Below, piece after piece: positions 32,913 through 33,089 of a stretch of DNA of 33,089 nt (the first letter of the stretch is position 1; every line of letters begins with the position of its first letter). The DNA comes from Gymnopilus junonius (lineage: Eukaryota > Basidiomycota > Agaricomycetes > Agaricales > Galerinaceae). The notes below the pieces were generated by a model, which saw nothing but the letters and a program-made list of their open reading frames with translations, was not told the origin of the DNA and did not search any database. Both the position numbers and the translations under genes were made by a program. The stretch is taken from the NCBI GenBank assembly GCA_015501075.1, contig JADNYJ010000359.1:1-33089 (forward strand), in the 5' to 3' direction.

Positions 32913-33089
32913 GACCAATGTGTCGAAAAGAAAATTTGCGATATCGCTTCTCGGACGATTTTTTTGGGAAAAGAGAAGCGAAGGTGGACGAAAAACGATT
33001 TGGATGACGCGGCAACCAAGCGGCAAAGTAATTCCTCAAAAAGATGATCCGCGGGATTATTTAAGCATTGCAGTGCAATCTAATCTGAT

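Larger units (their letters stand above)
23765..33000 (-). repeat. Right arm of the large inverted segmental duplication
   Basis: Reverse-complement counterpart of about 780-9180, with unknown gene X, BTB gene and P450 gene in the same order and spacing. This arm is slightly longer (about 9.2 kb against 8.4 kb) because of intergenic indels. Homology may run on past the right edge of the window. Confidence 0.88.

Noticed and set aside
1..33089. CRISPR array, rRNA or bacterial-type operon
   Set aside because: No regularly spaced direct repeats, no rRNA-like sequence, and gene structure is clearly eukaryotic.

Overview
The window looks like nuclear DNA of a filamentous basidiomycete, probably an Agaricomycete. 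Coding regions are split by short introns (about 45-120 nt, GT..AG, often GTAAGT or GTATGT donors). The proteins fit that group: microsomal P450s with a YPPGPKPKP hinge, degenerate fungal BTB proteins, and an NFX1/FAP1-type zinc-finger protein with RING and R3H domains. No rRNA or tRNA gene, CRISPR array or bacterial-type operon was seen.

The layout is two inverted arms around a central spacer. The left arm (about 780-9180) carries, on the + strand, remains of an unrecognised gene (856-1180 and beyond), an intact BTB gene (3720-5117) and a broken P450 gene (7039-9143). The right arm (about 23765-33000) carries the same genes in the same order on the - strand: the unrecognised gene (from 32912 downwards), a BTB gene with a frameshift (29503-28226) and a P450 gene with frameshifts (25907-23765). 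Intergenic stretches also match between arms, so this is an old segmental inverted duplication.

The spacer (about 9180-23765) holds four gene models that appear intact: a 68-residue secreted peptide precursor with an alpha-factor-like trimming ladder (11103-11428, +); a seven-exon FAP1/NFX1 homologue whose exons sum exactly to 1209 codons plus stop (16710-12297, -); and two paralogous genes (19070-20052 and 22689-23579, both +). I interpret the last two as fungal gasdermin-like (RCD-1/HET-Q1-type) pore-forming cell-death proteins. Between them lies a 737-bp non-autonomous DNA transposon with about 50-bp inverted ends and 11-bp flanking direct repeats, resembling a Mutator-type element. A third gasdermin-like copy, about 96% identical to the second over 140 nt and lacking its first exon, is cut by the left edge of the window.

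The most interesting content is the gasdermin-like pair. One copy ends exactly at the pore-domain core; the other has an extra 26-residue acidic, proline-rich C-terminal tail. The pair is embedded in repeatedly duplicated and decaying BTB/P450 DNA, as expected for fast-turnover accessory loci. No protease gene of the kind known to activate fungal gasdermins was found here. The functional assignments of the gasdermin-like and peptide genes are inferences from sequence read by eye; no database search was run.
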